DNA from: Nothopassalora personata
Lineage: Eukaryota; Ascomycota; Dothideomycetes; Mycosphaerellales; Mycosphaerellaceae
Direction of reading: 5' to 3'
Length of the DNA stretch: 64,000 nucleotides
NCBI GenBank assembly: GCA_033816765.1
Contig: CM066289.1
Span: 1,736,001-1,800,000 of the forward strand
Every line of letters starts with the position of its first letter. Position 1 is the first letter of the stretch. Below the pieces are notes generated by a model, which saw only the letters and a list, made by a program, of their open reading frames with translations, made no database searches and was not told the origin of the DNA. Shown in pieces: positions 34,164 to 42,865 of the stretch. Made by a program: the position numbers and the translations under genes.

Positions 34164-35055
34164 CTACTCATATCGAAACGGGCGAGCGATCTTGTTGATG
34201 TGGTTGACACGGAATCCCCCAAAATTCCCCTCGCCAACAATGTCCCTCGCGACCTGCTCTGCATCAGCAAAAGCAGCAGCAAGGTCCTCACGGTCCACAT
34301 AGCTTGACTTTCTGACTGGGACGTTGGTCAACGCGACCGAAGCGTTGAAAATGGGCTTGGTGGACAAGCGAAGACCCCCTAGACAGTCATGGTCCCTGAC
34401 ATATCGATCGCGGTAGCTCCACTGAGCCTTTTCCGCATTCCGGGCGGAAGTGATGTCCCGGTCAGAGTCGTAGACGTTAAAGGTGATGTCCTTGAGGATG
34501 GCTGCGTCGCCGGCGGACTTGAGGAAGCGCTGCACAACCCGCTTGTAGCCGAGTGTACCTGACTGAGACATGGTGAATGGGTCGAAGTTCTCGTCTCGAG
34601 GTACTCCATGACGATCATTGGCGCGAGTGACGATGTTGGTGCCGACGGGGATCTTGAAGCTGTTCTCGGCGAAGAGGAACGCGAGAGATTCTTGTCGGAT
34701 CTGGCGGCTGACATGGACAAGAAGCGGGAATTTGAGGTATGAGATGTGGCGGGTGGTGTTTGTGCTGTCGGAGAGGGCGAGGGCGTAGATATTATTGCGA
34801 AGCTCGGACGGCAGGTCGAGGAAGCGGAATTAGGTTCCTGTTGAAAAGTCAGCCCGTCCCAGTACTGTGGAGTCCGAGCTGGCTGGTCGAGGGTATCTAT
34901 TTTCCCTCACACTGACCTCGAGCTGGGGTTGTAGTCGTCGGAGATGCATTGGAGTTTGCAGCAACTGTGGAAGAAGCGCCACTTCTCATGCTTCCAAGAG
35001 TCGTGCTGCCGGTGACATGTTGCGGGCTGCGGCGGACACTGACATATTCCACCAT
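34164..35055 (-). pseudogene. 2EXR/F-box-like protein with in-frame stop
   Basis: Two exons, 35055-34917 and 34837-34164, with a convincing intron (GTCAGT donor, GGCTGAC branch site, TTTTCAACAG acceptor, phase 1). Exon 2 carries the typical fungal 2EXR/F-box-like start RFLDLPSELRNNIYALALS, then HVSRQIRQESLAFLF, and continues to FRYE and stop. With this junction the third codon of exon 2 is TAA (34832-34830), just before FRFLDLP. A single C-to-T change of CAA (Gln) would explain it, in a CpA context. No other acceptor avoids the stop. Such proteins are numerous, fast-evolving and of unknown function. Confidence 0.6.
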
Positions 35056-35684
35056 ATTGATTGACGTGTCGTGGTTGTAGGATAAGTCTTCGCGTGTTGA
35101 AAGATTATAAAGATATGCAAAGCCCGACAGTGTAGCCTCGACGTCCCGCTCCCGGAACATTCACTGGGACTTGCGCATGTGTAGGCACGTGCCCTCTTGC
35201 TACACACCAGAATTTACTATTCTTGACTCATAATCATCATGTAATCTGACCACGTAAGACAGCTATATGAGCTTCACCGGTATGGGAGTCAGCTAGAGTT
35301 TGAATCCTTGCCGGCTGGCGTTTTTGTGTCTAGGGTCGAGTAGCGTGGCGTGAAGGGATACATGATTTGAATCTGTGATATGTCTTTCAGTGCAAGGCGC
35401 TCAAGTCTTCGAGTAATTGTATGAAGGAGCTATTTACCTGTGAAGCCCAAAGAGGTCCAAGTCGAGAAACGCCAAGATTGAGATTGCTCCTTGAGCTTCC
35501 CACAAACACCATGCGCCTTCGCTTCCAACCTTCGGGATCGATGCCCAGCGGTCCAGCCATGCTCCCAAGGACCATCGTATAACGCCATTCATGTTTGCAA
35601 ACAAGAGCTTTCAGGAAGCGAAAGCCCGTACTATGTCTCCACCAGGTCATTACAATCATGCACTTCCATCTACACTCCACCAGT
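35056..35684. other. intergenic, no gene seen
   Basis: Between the 2EXR relic and the 3' end of the Ral2-like gene. A minus-strand open frame overlaps the end of the Kelch gene but lacks any recognisable feature. Confidence 0.45.
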
Positions 35685-38018
35685 TCACGAAATCTCCATG
35701 CCTTCATCATCAGCATCAAGATCCGCATCTGCATCGTCGGCATCACCATCGACGGTAGTGCCGCTAGCGCTACCCAGACGATTGCGCTTCCTGCCATTAC
35801 CCCAGAGCACCCCCATTCCACTGCCAAGTCTCGCTCCACCCAGTCCACCAACAGCTTCGAGTTCGTCTCCACCAACCACTCTGCCCTCTGCATCAACACC
35901 TTCGCAAAGCTCGAGCATCGCAGACCGCTTAAGTCTTCGAAATCCGTCTGTCCTCACGATCCGACCCCAATGCGTCATGCAGAAGCTCGCCGCACGCCGC
36001 TTTAGCCAGTCTTCCTGTGCTGTGCTTGCACGATCAAAGATGAGTGCTGCGTGCTGAACGTCGAGGTCTCGAACAAGGCGATTGACACAAAGATGCCGTA
36101 GTCGAGGCATGTCGTAGATGTTGCTCATGACCAGCATATTCGCAACGTCTTCCAGGGTAGGTCCAGATAGCTCGTGGCTTTCGGCGGGAGGGCTTGATAT
36201 CGAGTCGGTATAGAGGTAGTAGAGGAACGCCTTCACAGCAGGATAAGGTTCGGGTATGTGCATGCGGCGGGTGTGAAACTCGGACATCTGCGCGTTGTAG
36301 AGTCGCGAGAAGTGCGGCCAGCGAGCGCTCAGGATGAGGCGATGCACATGTATTGGCATGGATGCGTTGCTGCCATCTCCAGCAGCGCTCCCGCCGGGTG
36401 TTAATGGATCATCATCGGAGAAAGGTTCCAAGTCGTACACATCGTCCTTCAGCGCGGTGATTGTGAAGTCGGTGCCAGAGCCGCTTTCGGGAGGCGTATT
36501 GAAAGTACGCGCAAGGTCCGCACCAATAGCTGATAGATGTGACTGTGGATTTGAGTCGGAGGTAGGTATCCTGCCCTCGTTGCGTGCTTCCTGGCTCATC
36601 TTGTTGCCAAGCAGACCAAACTTGCGCAGGTCGATCGGGAGGACATCAGACAAGTACTCTTCTGCTTCACCATTGCCTCCAGCTCTGAGCTCGCGAGGGC
36701 AGCCGAGGAGCCACGCGTGCGTACCATCAGCATCAAGGCAGCAGTAATGCCACCGATATGTTGGACTAAAGAGATCCTTGCCATCGGCCAGCTTCTGCCA
36801 TCGGAGTGAATCCAAGTCGAGAGCAGAAAGAGATGTCTCAAGCGGCATATTGGTCGCTGGTGTGACAAAGTCTAGCATGCAGCCCGAGCTGAAGACGTGG
36901 AAATGTGTGCCGACGTTCTGCATGGGCAGGTTTGGAGAGGATATAAACTTGACGCTGCTGATAGCACCCGGTGCAACAGGTGGTGACCGCTGGATTTGCG
37001 TCGCTGTGTTTGACTGAACGCTTCCAGTATTCGCTGCATATCCAGTGCCCATCGCAGTCGAGGGTGCAGTGACGAAGGAGTAGCTAGCATAGCGCTCACT
37101 GAGAGGTCTGACGTCTTCGGAGCCCATCAGACCGTATGTCGGTCCGCCCTCAAAAGCAGGTGTTCCTCGGAAGTCAAGCCACCAGATTTCGCTCGTCCGC
37201 TCCATCTCTTCGCCCATACCACCGCTGATCCATATCTTGCCGGCCCAGACCCAACTCGAATGGTCGAAGCGGGGCACGAAACGCCATGTCCGGCTCCATG
37301 TCCAGGTCTTGAGATCGAGATAGCAGATGTCGTCCAGCACGTTGTTGTCTCCACCGCTCATGCCGCCGCAGATGAACAGCTTGTCGTCGTGTATCACTGC
37401 GGAATGCCTCGCTCTTCCTCGCGGAATAGGCCCGTTGATCTCCGGCTGTGTCCAGTGCGCAGTCTTGATGTCGAAGATGACCAAGTCAGACAGATGCTTG
37501 CGATGCTCGTTCTCACCCCCAAAGACCAGCAGCTTGTCGCCCTGCCATAAGCACGAAGTGTGTCCCATGCGCACGCCCGGAATGTCGCCGTAGTTGTCTA
37601 CCAGGCTCCATTGCCGTGCAGAGAGATTGAGCTTGAGGACGTGGTTGTAGACTTCATCGGTATACTGGTCAAAGCCACCAAAGGCGTATATGAGATCGTT
37701 CCCGACGTATGTGACTGAGGCATTCACGAGACATGCGGGTCGTTGGCCGACTGTAGTGATGATCTTGGGAAGATAAGGCTCGCCAGTACGCCGTCTGCTG
37801 TTCTTGGTGGGCGATCGTGACATTACATAGGTGTTGGTGGATGTGTTGGACACGCGCGCATTCGAGGCGGAAGCCATCGCTGCGGTACTGGTGGAAGAGG
37901 AGGACGAGGCCCCGCCAGGTTGCGACAGCGGGACGATGGAAGGGGGGTCGGGGGCGGGATGGAGAGGGTGGTGGGGGTTGTGGGTGCGGCCGTCGTCGTC
38001 GTCGTCGTCGTTGTCCAT
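35685..38018 (-). CDS. Kelch-repeat and BTB protein, Ral2-like
   Basis: Intronless 777-aa protein. The N-terminus is an Asp run (MDNDDDDDDG) coded by a GTC/GAC microsatellite. Kelch repeats occupy roughly residues 85-290 (LIYAFGGFDQYTDEVYNHV, KLLVFGGENEHRKHL, KLFICGGMSGGDNNV, IWISGGMGEEMERTS). A BTB/POZ segment lies in the C-terminal third (IHVHRLILSARWPHFSRLY, AFLYYLYTDSI). This arrangement matches fission-yeast Ral2 and its filamentous homologues, which act upstream of Ras1 in cell shape and mating; that role is by family only. It is head to head with CDC20. The frame is intact. Confidence 0.8.
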   Translation of the reverse strand: MDNDDDDDDGRTHNPHHPLHPAPDPPSIVPLSQPGGASSSSSTSTAAMASASNARVSNTSTNTYVMSRSPTKNSRRRTGEPYLPKIITTVGQRPACLVNASVTYVGNDLIYAFGGFDQYTDEVYNHVLKLNLSARQWSLVDNYGDIPGVRMGHTSCLWQGDKLLVFGGENEHRKHLSDLVIFDIKTAHWTQPEINGPIPRGRARHSAVIHDDKLFICGGMSGGDNNVLDDICYLDLKTWTWSRTWRFVPRFDHSSWVWAGKIWISGGMGEEMERTSEIWWLDFRGTPAFEGGPTYGLMGSEDVRPLSERYASYSFVTAPSTAMGTGYAANTGSVQSNTATQIQRSPPVAPGAISSVKFISSPNLPMQNVGTHFHVFSSGCMLDFVTPATNMPLETSLSALDLDSLRWQKLADGKDLFSPTYRWHYCCLDADGTHAWLLGCPRELRAGGNGEAEEYLSDVLPIDLRKFGLLGNKMSQEARNEGRIPTSDSNPQSHLSAIGADLARTFNTPPESGSGTDFTITALKDDVYDLEPFSDDDPLTPGGSAAGDGSNASMPIHVHRLILSARWPHFSRLYNAQMSEFHTRRMHIPEPYPAVKAFLYYLYTDSISSPPAESHELSGPTLEDVANMLVMSNIYDMPRLRHLCVNRLVRDLDVQHAALIFDRASTAQEDWLKRRAASFCMTHWGRIVRTDGFRRLKRSAMLELCEGVDAEGRVVGGDELEAVGGLGGARLGSGMGVLWGNGRKRNRLGSASGTTVDGDADDADADLDADDEGMEIS

Positions 38019-38517
38019 GCACGCGTTCTGCGGCTCATGCTTTCTCTGTGCTGCGCATGCAATTGCGTGTCGGCAGGATGTGTACCTGGATTATTCCGTG
38101 GGTGGGTGCGACTTCCGCTCCGTCATCGCGAACTCTATGATACCCAATAGAAGTGCTCATCAAGTCTTTATTGGGTCCCACCTGGACAACAGTTGGCTTT
38201 TGATCGGGGTGTGCGCCAGATGGGGAAGAGCTTTTGGCTCTTTCGGGCGTTGCCATGTCGACGCCGTCAACAGCAATCAATGCTCAAAAGTCAGCGCTGC
38301 ACGCCAAACGAACTTCTTCCTCCTCCTCACCCACAATCACATACACACACACAAAGCGCACGCGAGCTCATCCAGCTCCAGCCTTGCGGCTCTACCAAGC
38401 ATACCCATCAACGGCATACTGCAAATATCTGCGAACCATACTAACCGGATCCCTTCACTGGGCCATCTACAGGAACTTCGACAGCGCCCGACGCACCACC
38501 ACGCATTTTCAGCGGAT
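38019..38517. promoter_or_regulatory. shared divergent promoter of RAL2-like gene and CDC20
   Basis: 499 bp between the two start codons. An ACGCGT word (38021-38026) matches the MluI cell-cycle box core, but it sits just 3 bp from the Ral2-like ATG and could be chance. A long open frame runs through the region in frame with CDC20, but the CDC20 start is better placed at 38518. Confidence 0.4.
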
Positions 38518-40368
38518 ATGGCAACTGCATCAGTATTGACCTCTATCAAATCCCGCCGTGATGGCATCTTCTCCTCCCGCCTCGCCGGTGGCCGCATGCC
38601 TCTCTCGCCCTCGCCGTCGACACCCAAGACACAGGCCATCGAGCCCACCGAGAGCATCCACCACGGCAACGTGAACCTCATGTCGCGCTTCTCCCGGTCC
38701 GTGTCCAAGACCAACGTCCGCGACTCGCCCAAGTCCAACATCGCGAGCCGCCACCCACAGTCACCACGCCGCCTCGACACCTTCGACAGCGACTTCACCC
38801 TGACTGGCACCGGTCCACGCCCCAGCACTGCCACCTCAGCCAAGAACACGCCATCCCGTTCCAAGAGCGGCCGCTCGACCTCAGTGCACAGGACGCCAAA
38901 GCGATCGCAAGGCAAGATCAACTACACTGCCGCCGACCGCTTCATCCCGAACCGCGACGCCAGCGAGGCAATTTCTTCCCAGGGCGCAGCTGTCAAGCTC
39001 GACGGCGAGCGCACCCCTGGACGTCGACCAAAGTCAAGCGCATCGGATGGGTCTGCTACACTCGCCGCCAGTGTTAGCAGCGCTTTTGACCTTGGCCGAC
39101 ACTCTACATCTGATGCTAGTGCGTCGCTCTCCCTGGACGGCCTCAACCTCAACGACCGCGAGGACGATGACGATGAAGAGCCAAAGACCAAGGCAAGCCC
39201 AAACACCGTCGCCTACCAGCACTCTGTTGCGGAGGCATGTGGTGTCAGCATGAAGCAGCGCATCCTGGCTTTCAAGCCTGCTGCTCCAGAGTCTTCTCGT
39301 CCAATCGACCTCCGATCCCAGTACAACCGCCCACTCAAGCCAACTACCGCCTCTGCATCTCAGTTCCGCCGCCGCGTGCTCACCGCACCGGAGCGTGTTC
39401 TTGATGCACCAGGCCTCGTCGACGACTACTACCTCAACCTCCTCGACTGGTCCTCTGGCAACCAGGTCGCCATTGGCCTTGAGCGTGACGTCTACGTGTG
39501 GTCTGCAGAGTCTGGCTCTGTTTCAAGCCTTCTGGAGTGCCCAGAGGATACCTACATCGCCTCAGTCAAGTGGAGCGGTGATGGCGCCTATGTTGCCGCT
39601 GGTCTCGGCACGGGTGAGGTCCAGATCTGGGATGTTGAGGAGGGCACCAAGCTCCGCTCCATGTACGGTCACGACACTCGTGTCAGCGTCATGGGCTGGA
39701 ACAAGCACCTTCTCTCCACCGGTGCCCGCTCCGGTCTCGTCTACAACCACGATGTTCGCATCGCCCAGCACAAGGTCGCTGAGCTCGTGTCACACACTTC
39801 CGAGGTCTGTGGTCTCGAGTGGCGTGCTGATGGTGCTCAGCTGGCAACTGGCGGCAACGACAACCTCGTCACCATCTGGGATGCCCGTTCTCTCAACGCA
39901 CCCAAATTCCAGAAAACCAACCACAAGGCCGCCATCAAGGCTCTTGCCTGGTGCCCATGGCAGTCGAACCTCCTCGCCACCGGCGGTGGTTCTCACGACC
40001 GCATGATCCACTTCTGGAACACCACATCCGGCGCTCGCACCAACAGCATCGACACTGGCAGCCAAGTCACCTCCCTCCGCTGGAGCACTGCCTACAAGGA
40101 GCTCGTGTCTTCCTCCGGCTTCCCGGACAACAGCTTGTCCATCTGGTCTTACCCAACTCTGGTCAAGAACATTGAGATCCCAGCCCACGAATCCCGTGTC
40201 CTCCACTCGGCTCTTTCACCAGATGGCCAGATGCTCGCCACTGCCGCTGCTGACGAGTCCCTCAAGTTCTGGAAGGTGTTCGAGAAGAAGCCAGGCCAGG
40301 CAAGCTTGATCGGTGGAGGTAGCACTACTGCCAAGGCTGGTCTCACCAAGGCCACTACCATTCGGTAA
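38518..40368 (+). CDS. CDC20: APC/C activator Cdc20 (Slp1/Fizzy)
   Basis: 616-aa WD40 activator that recruits mitotic substrates to the anaphase-promoting complex. Seen: the C-box DRFIPNR (about residues 140-146), a KQRILAFKPAAPE segment before the propeller, and WD repeats from about 300 onward (SVKWSGDGAYVAAGLGTG, VCGLEWRADGAQLATGGND, ALAWCPWQSNLLATGGG). The C-terminal Ile-Arg tail (TTIR) that docks on APC3 is present. CDC20 rather than CDH1 is favoured by LLDWSSGNQVAIGL and the short N-terminus. The ATG at 38518 (MATASVLTSIKSRRDG) is chosen; upstream in-frame sequence is unlike the family. Intronless and intact. Confidence 0.92.
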   Translation: MATASVLTSIKSRRDGIFSSRLAGGRMPLSPSPSTPKTQAIEPTESIHHGNVNLMSRFSRSVSKTNVRDSPKSNIASRHPQSPRRLDTFDSDFTLTGTGPRPSTATSAKNTPSRSKSGRSTSVHRTPKRSQGKINYTAADRFIPNRDASEAISSQGAAVKLDGERTPGRRPKSSASDGSATLAASVSSAFDLGRHSTSDASASLSLDGLNLNDREDDDDEEPKTKASPNTVAYQHSVAEACGVSMKQRILAFKPAAPESSRPIDLRSQYNRPLKPTTASASQFRRRVLTAPERVLDAPGLVDDYYLNLLDWSSGNQVAIGLERDVYVWSAESGSVSSLLECPEDTYIASVKWSGDGAYVAAGLGTGEVQIWDVEEGTKLRSMYGHDTRVSVMGWNKHLLSTGARSGLVYNHDVRIAQHKVAELVSHTSEVCGLEWRADGAQLATGGNDNLVTIWDARSLNAPKFQKTNHKAAIKALAWCPWQSNLLATGGGSHDRMIHFWNTTSGARTNSIDTGSQVTSLRWSTAYKELVSSSGFPDNSLSIWSYPTLVKNIEIPAHESRVLHSALSPDGQMLATAAADESLKFWKVFEKKPGQASLIGGGSTTAKAGLTKATTIR

Positions 40369-40740
40369 CATGATGCAATGAGTGTGTTGTTGTCTTGGAG
40401 TGACGGCGCAAATGAGCGTTACTGCTTGAGCTTTTCGTGCTGGATGATCATCACAAGCTGTCAGAGCTTTGGGACTTTCTTAGTGGATGACGCGCGAGGA
40501 AAAGTCCTTTTGGACAGTACACATTAGAAGAGTCATGAAACGATCCGTCTTGCACACAGCATCACTCTGCTGATTTACTCACATTGCCTGTCGTATCGTG
40601 AAAGTCATTGTTGGTGTGTCAAATTGTGCTCGTGCTTGATCCCAGTCTCACCGCTTCCGACCCCTCCGCCGGTTTGAACCACCAAATCTCTGTCCACCAT
40701 CTCACCTACAAAACACCTTGTGCAAACACAATGTCCCACC
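40369..40740. other. intergenic, no gene seen
   Basis: CDC20 3' flank and promoter of the SDR gene. Ends in a C/A-rich leader (ccaccatctcacctacaaaa) typical of fungal 5' UTRs. Confidence 0.5.
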
Positions 40741-41685
40741 ATGCCACCTCCACCTCGCAAATGGGCCCTCATCACAGGCGTCAGCCCCGGCACCCTCGGC
40801 GAAGCCCTCGCCACCTTCCTCCTCAAACGCGGCATCAACATCATCGCCACAAGCATCGACACCAAGGACATCACGTACCTCCACCCCGATCCCGGTAGCG
40901 ACCATGGTTTCCTCATCACACTGCCCATGGACATCACTTCCAGAAAATCCATCGCGAAAGCGGTCGAGCAGGTGCAAAGACTTACGGATGGAGCGCTGGA
41001 CTTTCTGATCAATCATGAGGCTTGCTCGTATTTTGTGCCGATGCTGGATGCGGATGTCGGGCAGGCGAAGGCGGAGTTTGAGGTGAATGTGTGGGGGGTT
41101 GTGAGAGTTGTGCAGGGGTTCTTTCCGTTGTTGAGGGGGGAGGCGGGTGGGGTGGTTGTTAATCTTGGTGGTGGTGGTGGTGGTGGTGGTGGTGGTGGTG
41201 GGAATGGGGAGTGGAGAGCGGCGTATGGAGGGGTTTACCAGAGTGCGAAAGCGGCTGTTGGGAGTTTGTCCAGGGCTATGGAAGTGGAGATGAAGCCTTT
41301 TGGGGTTGGGGTTGTTTGTTTGGATGTGCCTGCGATAAGAGTCGAGGACTTTGATTTGGGTGGAGGCGGTGGGATTGGGGAGGAAAGTGTGTATTGGCCC
41401 GTGAAGTATGAGGTTGAGGCAGCTATGAAGAGGTTGATTGTAGGTGAGAGCGGGGAGGATAGGTTTGATGTGGCGGAGAGGATAGTTGGGGATTTGTTGG
41501 AGGAGCAGACTTTGAATCGTCTTCCGGCGCTCGAACGATGGCAGGTCATGCTGATTGCGCTGCTGGCATGGACTCTGCCGAGATGGGTACTGGAAGGGTT
41601 GAATGCTCGAGCCGCCGGTCTGAATAAACTGGGACAATCGCTATCGAGGTCGACTACTCATCAAAGCAAGAAGAAGGCAAGCTAG
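40741..41685 (+). CDS. degenerate short-chain dehydrogenase with poly-Gly tract
   Basis: 314-aa SDR-fold protein most like 1-acyl-DHAP reductase/sterol-type SDRs, with a hydrophobic C-terminal segment (QVMLIALLAWTLPRWVL). The Rossmann motif is present as ALITGVSPGTLGEALA, and YQSAKAA supplies YxxxK. Two landmarks are altered: the NNAG strand end reads INHEAC, and the strand bearing the catalytic Ser reads VVVNLGG followed by about twelve Gly. The Gly run is coded by pure GGT repeats (41166-41202). Catalysis is therefore doubtful. The ATG at 40741 is used; an in-frame GTG lies 21 bp upstream. Base use is strongly G-rich in the second half, unlike neighbours. Confidence 0.7.
   Translation: MPPPPRKWALITGVSPGTLGEALATFLLKRGINIIATSIDTKDITYLHPDPGSDHGFLITLPMDITSRKSIAKAVEQVQRLTDGALDFLINHEACSYFVPMLDADVGQAKAEFEVNVWGVVRVVQGFFPLLRGEAGGVVVNLGGGGGGGGGGGGNGEWRAAYGGVYQSAKAAVGSLSRAMEVEMKPFGVGVVCLDVPAIRVEDFDLGGGGGIGEESVYWPVKYEVEAAMKRLIVGESGEDRFDVAERIVGDLLEEQTLNRLPALERWQVMLIALLAWTLPRWVLEGLNARAAGLNKLGQSLSRSTTHQSKKKAS
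41166..41202. repeat. GGT microsatellite inside SDR coding sequence
   Basis: About twelve consecutive GGT codons. They add Gly codons without breaking frame, exactly where the catalytic Ser of SDRs should be. Confidence 0.85.
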
Positions 41686-41758
41686 CAAATCTTTCCCTGG
41701 CCAATGTCCTTCAGACCGACTGGTGATGGCGAGATCGTCATCATCATCCTCGCTCCAC

Positions 41759-42465
41759 CTAGCGCAACGGCACATCGCTTCTCGCCCTCTCCATATCCTC
41801 CTTGGTCTGCACCATAGCCGTCTGCACATCTTTCGACTTCTTACCCATTCCACAAAGGAAGAAAGCTAGCACCGCAAAGATCACAACCCCAGCAACAACC
41901 CCAATCCTCAATACCCGCAACAGCTCCCTCACCAAGACCTCCATCACCACGACTGAACTCAGGACGCGGCTCACCCCCAACAGCCACCAAAGTCGTCGCA
42001 TTGACATCCTCATCGACTTGAGGCCCATCAATCTCCTTCGTCGCATTGAAGCAAGGAATCCTCTCCCAAATGCCTCCACCTCCACAACACCACATGCGCG
42101 CACGCAAACTTTACCTCGCCCGTTTCCTCATCCGTATAACTCAACATCCACGTCGCGTTGCTCCCCACCACATCCCCCATCGGCCGATCTGCAGTTCTAA
42201 TGCACGTATCTCTCACCTCCCAGTCGCCAAATTGCTCAGGCTCAAGCCACAGGGTGAGTCCTCGAGAGTTGTAGGGTTGTTGGTGTAGGCTACTCCCATG
42301 CCAACAGAGCGAGTGCCGTCTTGGGAGATGAGGGCGAGGCGGCTGTTGGTTAGCGGAAAGGAGGTGCGGTTTTCAGGGCAGGCGGTGGGGCCGCAGGGTG
42401 GTGGTGTCGGTGCTGTGGGCTGAGGACAGGGCGATGAGGAAGGATGTGGTGAGGATGAGCTTCAT
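41759..42465 (-). pseudogene. broken secreted/type I membrane protein
   Basis: Starts with a clear signal peptide (MKLILTTSFLIALSSAHS). Coding-like text then continues through several frames: CPENRTSFPLTNSRLAL, TLWLEPEQFGDWEV, MLSYTDEETGEVKFACAHV, WERIPCFNATKEIDGP, and finally a membrane span VVAGVVIFAVLAFFLCGMGKK with a short cytosolic tail ending at 41759. At least three frame changes are needed: near the G4 run at 42387-42390, near 42270-42285, near 42105, and near 41930. No intron signals fit. Cysteines and N-glycosylation sites (NRTS, NATW, NATK) support an extracellular domain. Function unknown. Confidence 0.5.
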
Positions 42466-42865
42466 GGTGGACGTTGTTTCTTCGTCTTATAAGAGGCGGC
42501 GAAGGCCTCTCTCTTGCGGATGTGTTGACCTTGGGAGTACGCTCTATTTGAAGTGCAGTGCCGCCGAAAAAGGCAGACCTGATTAGACAAGAGCTTGCTG
42601 TGCCTGGGCAACTCCTCGCCTTTCTTACTTGGCATGCTGCATTTCCATCACCCCGATGGTCTGATAGACGTGCTTCCAATCTGTCTCATATGTGAGCGAG
42701 ATTCATGTACAAGTGGTGTTATACTGGCATTTGCAATGCGACTTCCCAAGGTAACCGGCCCAAAACACCTTGCTTGCGATGCGATGTGGTTATCTTTTCC
42801 AATGCAGCCAACGCCGTGATGCGAAGAATCTCAATCCAAGAACAATAAGAAGCTGTGCGAAAGTC
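42466..42865. other. intergenic, no gene seen
   Basis: Between the start of the secreted-protein relic and the 3' end of phospholipase D. Nothing supportable. Confidence 0.5.

Noticed and set aside
38021..38026. MluI cell-cycle box as a firm CDC20 control site
   Set aside because: A single ACGCGT sits about 490 bp from the CDC20 start and next to the Ral2-like ATG; one six-base match is not enough.
37831..38517. In-frame extension of CDC20 by 229 codons upstream
   Set aside because: The extension overlaps the N-terminus of the divergent Ral2-like gene, includes simple-repeat translation, and does not resemble the Cdc20 family; the ATG at 38518 fits better.
40702..41637. Long minus-strand open frame opposite the SDR gene
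   Set aside because: It is the antisense shadow of the G-rich SDR sequence, with a poly-Thr run from the GGT repeat and no recognisable domain.
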